Assembly: GCA_028874915.1 (NCBI GenBank)
Contig: JAPPHA010000120.1
Location: 1 to 33,472, forward strand
Reading direction: 5' to 3'
From: Paracoccaceae bacterium
GTDB lineage: Bacteria; Pseudomonadota; Alphaproteobacteria; Rhodobacterales; Rhodobacteraceae
DNA: 33,472 nucleotides
In this document: positions 33,346 to 33,472 of the stretch, piece after piece
Numbering within the stretch: position 1 is the stretch's first letter
How the letters are laid out: each line of letters opens with the position of its first letter
The notes under the pieces: generated by a model
What the model was told of the DNA's origin: nothing
Database searches by the model: none
What the model saw: only the letters and a program-made list of their open reading frames with translations
Translations under genes and position numbers: made by a program

Positions 33346-33472
33346 GGGGGGGGGGGGGGGCCCCCCCCCCCCCCGGATTTTTTTGGGGGGCCGCCGGGCC
33401 CGCGCGGGGGAGGGCGTGGGGGGGGGGGGGGGGCGCCGCCCAATAGGTACGGCCAAAAGGAGGGGGGTGGGG
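33346..33472. other. Homopolymer-rich contig end, probable artefact
   Basis: A run of 15 G (33346-33360) is followed by 14 C, then 7 T and further long G runs to the end. Such simple, near-palindromic homopolymers are unlike the rest of the window and suggest read-end or assembly error. Frames encoded here (poly-Pro/Gly) should be ignored. Confidence 0.85.

Noticed and set aside
33252-33456. Pro/Gly-rich - strand frames at the contig end
   Set aside because: They arise from G and C homopolymer runs that look artefactual.

Overview
The window looks like a piece of a high-GC proteobacterial chromosome or large replicon, most likely alphaproteobacterial. That placement is inferred from gene content: MocE-type Rieske ferredoxins beside an inositol-dehydrogenase-like gene, ATP-dependent hydantoinase genes with a peptide-type ABC transporter, a DUF3018-type MazE antitoxin and an ISKra4-type remnant. 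No rRNA, tRNA or CRISPR array was seen. It is all accessory catabolism and transport plus a mobile-element graveyard; no core housekeeping gene is present.

Region A (about 48-3251, + strand): a cyclase-family gene broken by two apparent one-base losses in homopolymers, then a short-chain dehydrogenase and a type I sulfatase with an intact formylglycine Cys motif. Region B (3962-13622): a LacI-type regulator (- strand) divergent from a + strand cluster. That cluster holds a membrane His-box (di-iron) hydroxylase, a sugar-type ABC importer (binding protein, two permeases, one single-domain ATPase), an inositol-dehydrogenase-like oxidoreductase, the 3' remnant of a sugar-phosphate-isomerase-like gene, a MocE ferredoxin, a divergent PanB-like protein and a second MocE ferredoxin. 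This set recalls rhizopine (O-methyl-inosamine) catabolism: import, oxidative attack by a membrane oxygenase fed by Rieske ferredoxin, then dehydrogenation. No ferredoxin reductase is present. The PanB-like protein lacks most recognisable PanB metal and substrate residues and is the most novel-looking gene here.

Region C (13635-26205, - strand, visibly more GC-rich): an XRE-cupin regulator followed by a tightly packed unit of nine genes: peptide-type ABC transporter (binding protein, two permeases, two ATPases), hydantoinase A, hydantoinase B, an Asp/Glu/hydantoin-type racemase and a second hydantoinase B. Most junctions overlap or nearly touch, and hairpins sit in two of the real gaps. The likely role is uptake and ATP-dependent opening of a cyclic amide or imide (hydantoin or 5-oxoproline type), with the racemase widening the stereoisomers used. 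Regions B and C meet tail to tail with 12 bp between stop codons, which also looks like a composition boundary.

Region D (about 26.2-31.1 kb): gene-poor and full of debris. It holds a MazEF pair whose toxin has a premature stop, a cupin remnant abutting a serine-recombinase remnant, a RelE/ParE-RHH toxin-antitoxin pair with a clear operator-like inverted repeat, an ISKra4-type remnant butted against a tyrosine-integrase N-terminal remnant, and a TPR-like protein. Region E (31997-33298): a Tat-exported branched-chain-type ABC binding protein whose partners lie beyond the window. The last ~130 bases are G/C homopolymer sequence that looks like an assembly or read artefact.
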